64,000 nt of DNA, taken from Augochlora pura. Taxonomy: Eukaryota > Arthropoda > Insecta > Hymenoptera > Halictidae. The stretch covers positions 11,780,001-11,844,000 of the forward strand of contig NC_135782.1 of NCBI RefSeq assembly GCF_028453695.1, written 5' to 3'. Below the pieces are notes generated by a model. That model did no database searches. It was not told the origin of the DNA and saw only the letters and a list, made by a program, of their open reading frames with translations. The translations under genes and the position numbers were made by a program. How positions within the stretch are numbered: position 1 is the first letter of the stretch; every line of letters begins with the position of its first letter. Of the stretch, positions 62,870 through 64,000 are shown in pieces.

Positions 62870-63300
62870 GCATGACGGAAAATTTTACGAAACGAATTCT
62901 CTTCTACCGTTGCATTCCGAGTTTCTATGGATTTCCATGTAAGCGACTCGACTGCCCGGAGACTTGTGGCGATAAACTCTTCTCGCAGTTCATTGATTTT
63001 GGAATTCTTTTTTTCCTCGCGTGTTTTCCGAGAAACAGAGGAACAGAGCGGATCACGATCGGACGTCCATTCAGGTTCGAAAAGAGGGCAGCAGTAGGCG
63101 GGCGCCCGCCTATTAACCGAACACTGCATGTTATCAGCACGCTTATAAACACAGACTGTCTATTCTCCTCCTAAGAGGCACTTTGTTATCTTCGATTGTC
63201 ACATTGAACTGTTTCATTCACGTTCGTAATAAATAGCTCGGTTGCGTGATGTCATTTGTGGCATCAGCGTCTCATACAACAGTTGCAGTTGTAAACTCCA
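62870..63300. other. GC-richer segment with an 18-bp perfect palindrome
   Basis: TAGGCGGGCGCCCGCCTA (63095-63112) is a perfect palindrome. TATAAA lies at 63145-63150 (plus strand). Frames of 75-100 codons overlap on both strands. If a gene is transcribed leftward from here, this could be promoter or 5' UTR of the signal exon at 61.3 kb; that is inference only. Confidence 0.3.
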
Positions 63301-63413
63301 AACACTAACACTATTTTGCCTCTAGGTGATTTTCATAGAGAATTGTTTCTGCAATGTTGCTGATCGCATGCTCGGGCTGATATTAACATTTTCGAATTAA
63401 CATGGCACAATGT

Positions 63414-63522
63414 CTGGTAATTGTTTAAAATAGCGTCCTCCTCACCATTTTTTTTCGCATTTTTACTAATATCGTATACAGAAAAAAATTGGTAAGGAAG
63501 ACGTTATTATAAACGATTACCC
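63414..63522. repeat. Imperfect hairpin, about 42-bp arms
   Basis: 63414-63455 (CTGGTAATTGTTTAAAATAG onward) pairs with 63482-63522 (its complement begins TGGGTAATCGTTTATAATAA), about 80 percent identical, around a 26-base loop. Confidence 0.65.
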
Positions 63523-64000
63523 AATGTCTCGTCGGTTCAATAAAATTCAAAACGATTTATTAAACTTTCCGTAATTCACAATGTTACAGAAGCGAACATG
63601 AATACACACCGCAGGGTACAGATTTTAACGTGAAACTTCAAACTCGTTTCTCGCAGAATTACTGAACAGATTTCCGAAATTATTCATTGGTTTGAAACTT
63701 TTATAGAATATTTCATACGAAGGATTACCTGAACATAGAGAACAATTTATTATATTCCTGTCCATTTGCCGAGCTTGTTATTCCGAGAAAATAATTTTCC
63801 TTTCAACAAGTATTATATGTCAGATTTTTAAAAATTATTCGAAAATCGTACGTCACGTCAAGAAAAGAGTATACCTTCGAATTAACCGAGTGAATTTTTT
63901 ATTTTTTACATTTCAATCAGTTTGGTATTGAACGTCAAATAACAATATTCTATTAAACATTGTAATAAAAAATGTTGTGTCAAATCGTTATTTCGAAAAA
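63523..64000. other. AT-rich sequence to the window end
   Basis: Nothing recognised. Confidence 0.4.

Overview
The window is AT-rich eukaryotic DNA with no operon structure, almost no long open frames and abundant transposon remains. A spliced type IV collagen exon, a Jockey-clade LINE, piggyBac-like and Tc1/mariner-like relics and pervasive (A/T)-rich unique sequence point to an insect nuclear scaffold. Hymenoptera is my best guess, by overall look rather than by any decisive marker. A run of 100 N at 59607-59706 shows that this is a draft assembly.

Host genes. The only host coding sequence I can support firmly is one minus-strand exon (7638-7823) of a type IV collagen alpha chain, carrying the short Cys-rich N-terminal region followed by 17 unbroken Gly-X-Y triplets, with clean AG and GT splice signals. 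A second minus-strand candidate (61240-61299) reads as a signal-peptide exon that ends in a GTATGT donor in the same phase as the collagen acceptor. If the two belong together, about 53 kb of this window is one long 5' intron of the collagen gene. That would explain why the rest holds no ordinary genes. This link is inference.

Layout. 1-3043: nearly full-length but dead Jockey-type LINE (plus strand). 3.1-7.6 kb: MITEs and AT-rich sequence. 7.6-7.8 kb: collagen exon. 8.5-9.5 kb: hAT-like end, a six-copy 16-bp array and a TTAA-type repeat. 15-19 kb: two coding-like relics on the minus strand, not recognised. 22-25.4 kb: long foldback element, R1/I-type LINE 3' end, Tc1-like transposase tail and a perfect 66-bp-arm hairpin. 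28.7-29.4, 35.3-35.95 and 49.8-50.0 kb: three copies of a composite repeat with about 50-bp internal units. 33.4-33.8 kb: Tc1/mariner MITE. 36.5-37.4 kb: diverged local duplication. 38.9-39.5 kb: probable solo LTR. 40-48 kb: mostly featureless AT-rich DNA. 52.5-57.9 kb: three TTAA-type elements, one keeping the piggyBac transposase C-terminus. 61-63.5 kb: candidate signal exon, hAT-like end, GT microsatellite, GC-richer segment with an 18-bp palindrome.

No RNA gene, CRISPR array, prokaryotic operon or complete novel gene system was found. The most unusual items are the long perfect hairpin at 25.2-25.4 kb, the unrecognised multi-frame coding relic at 18.4-18.8 kb, and the repeated TTAA element architecture.
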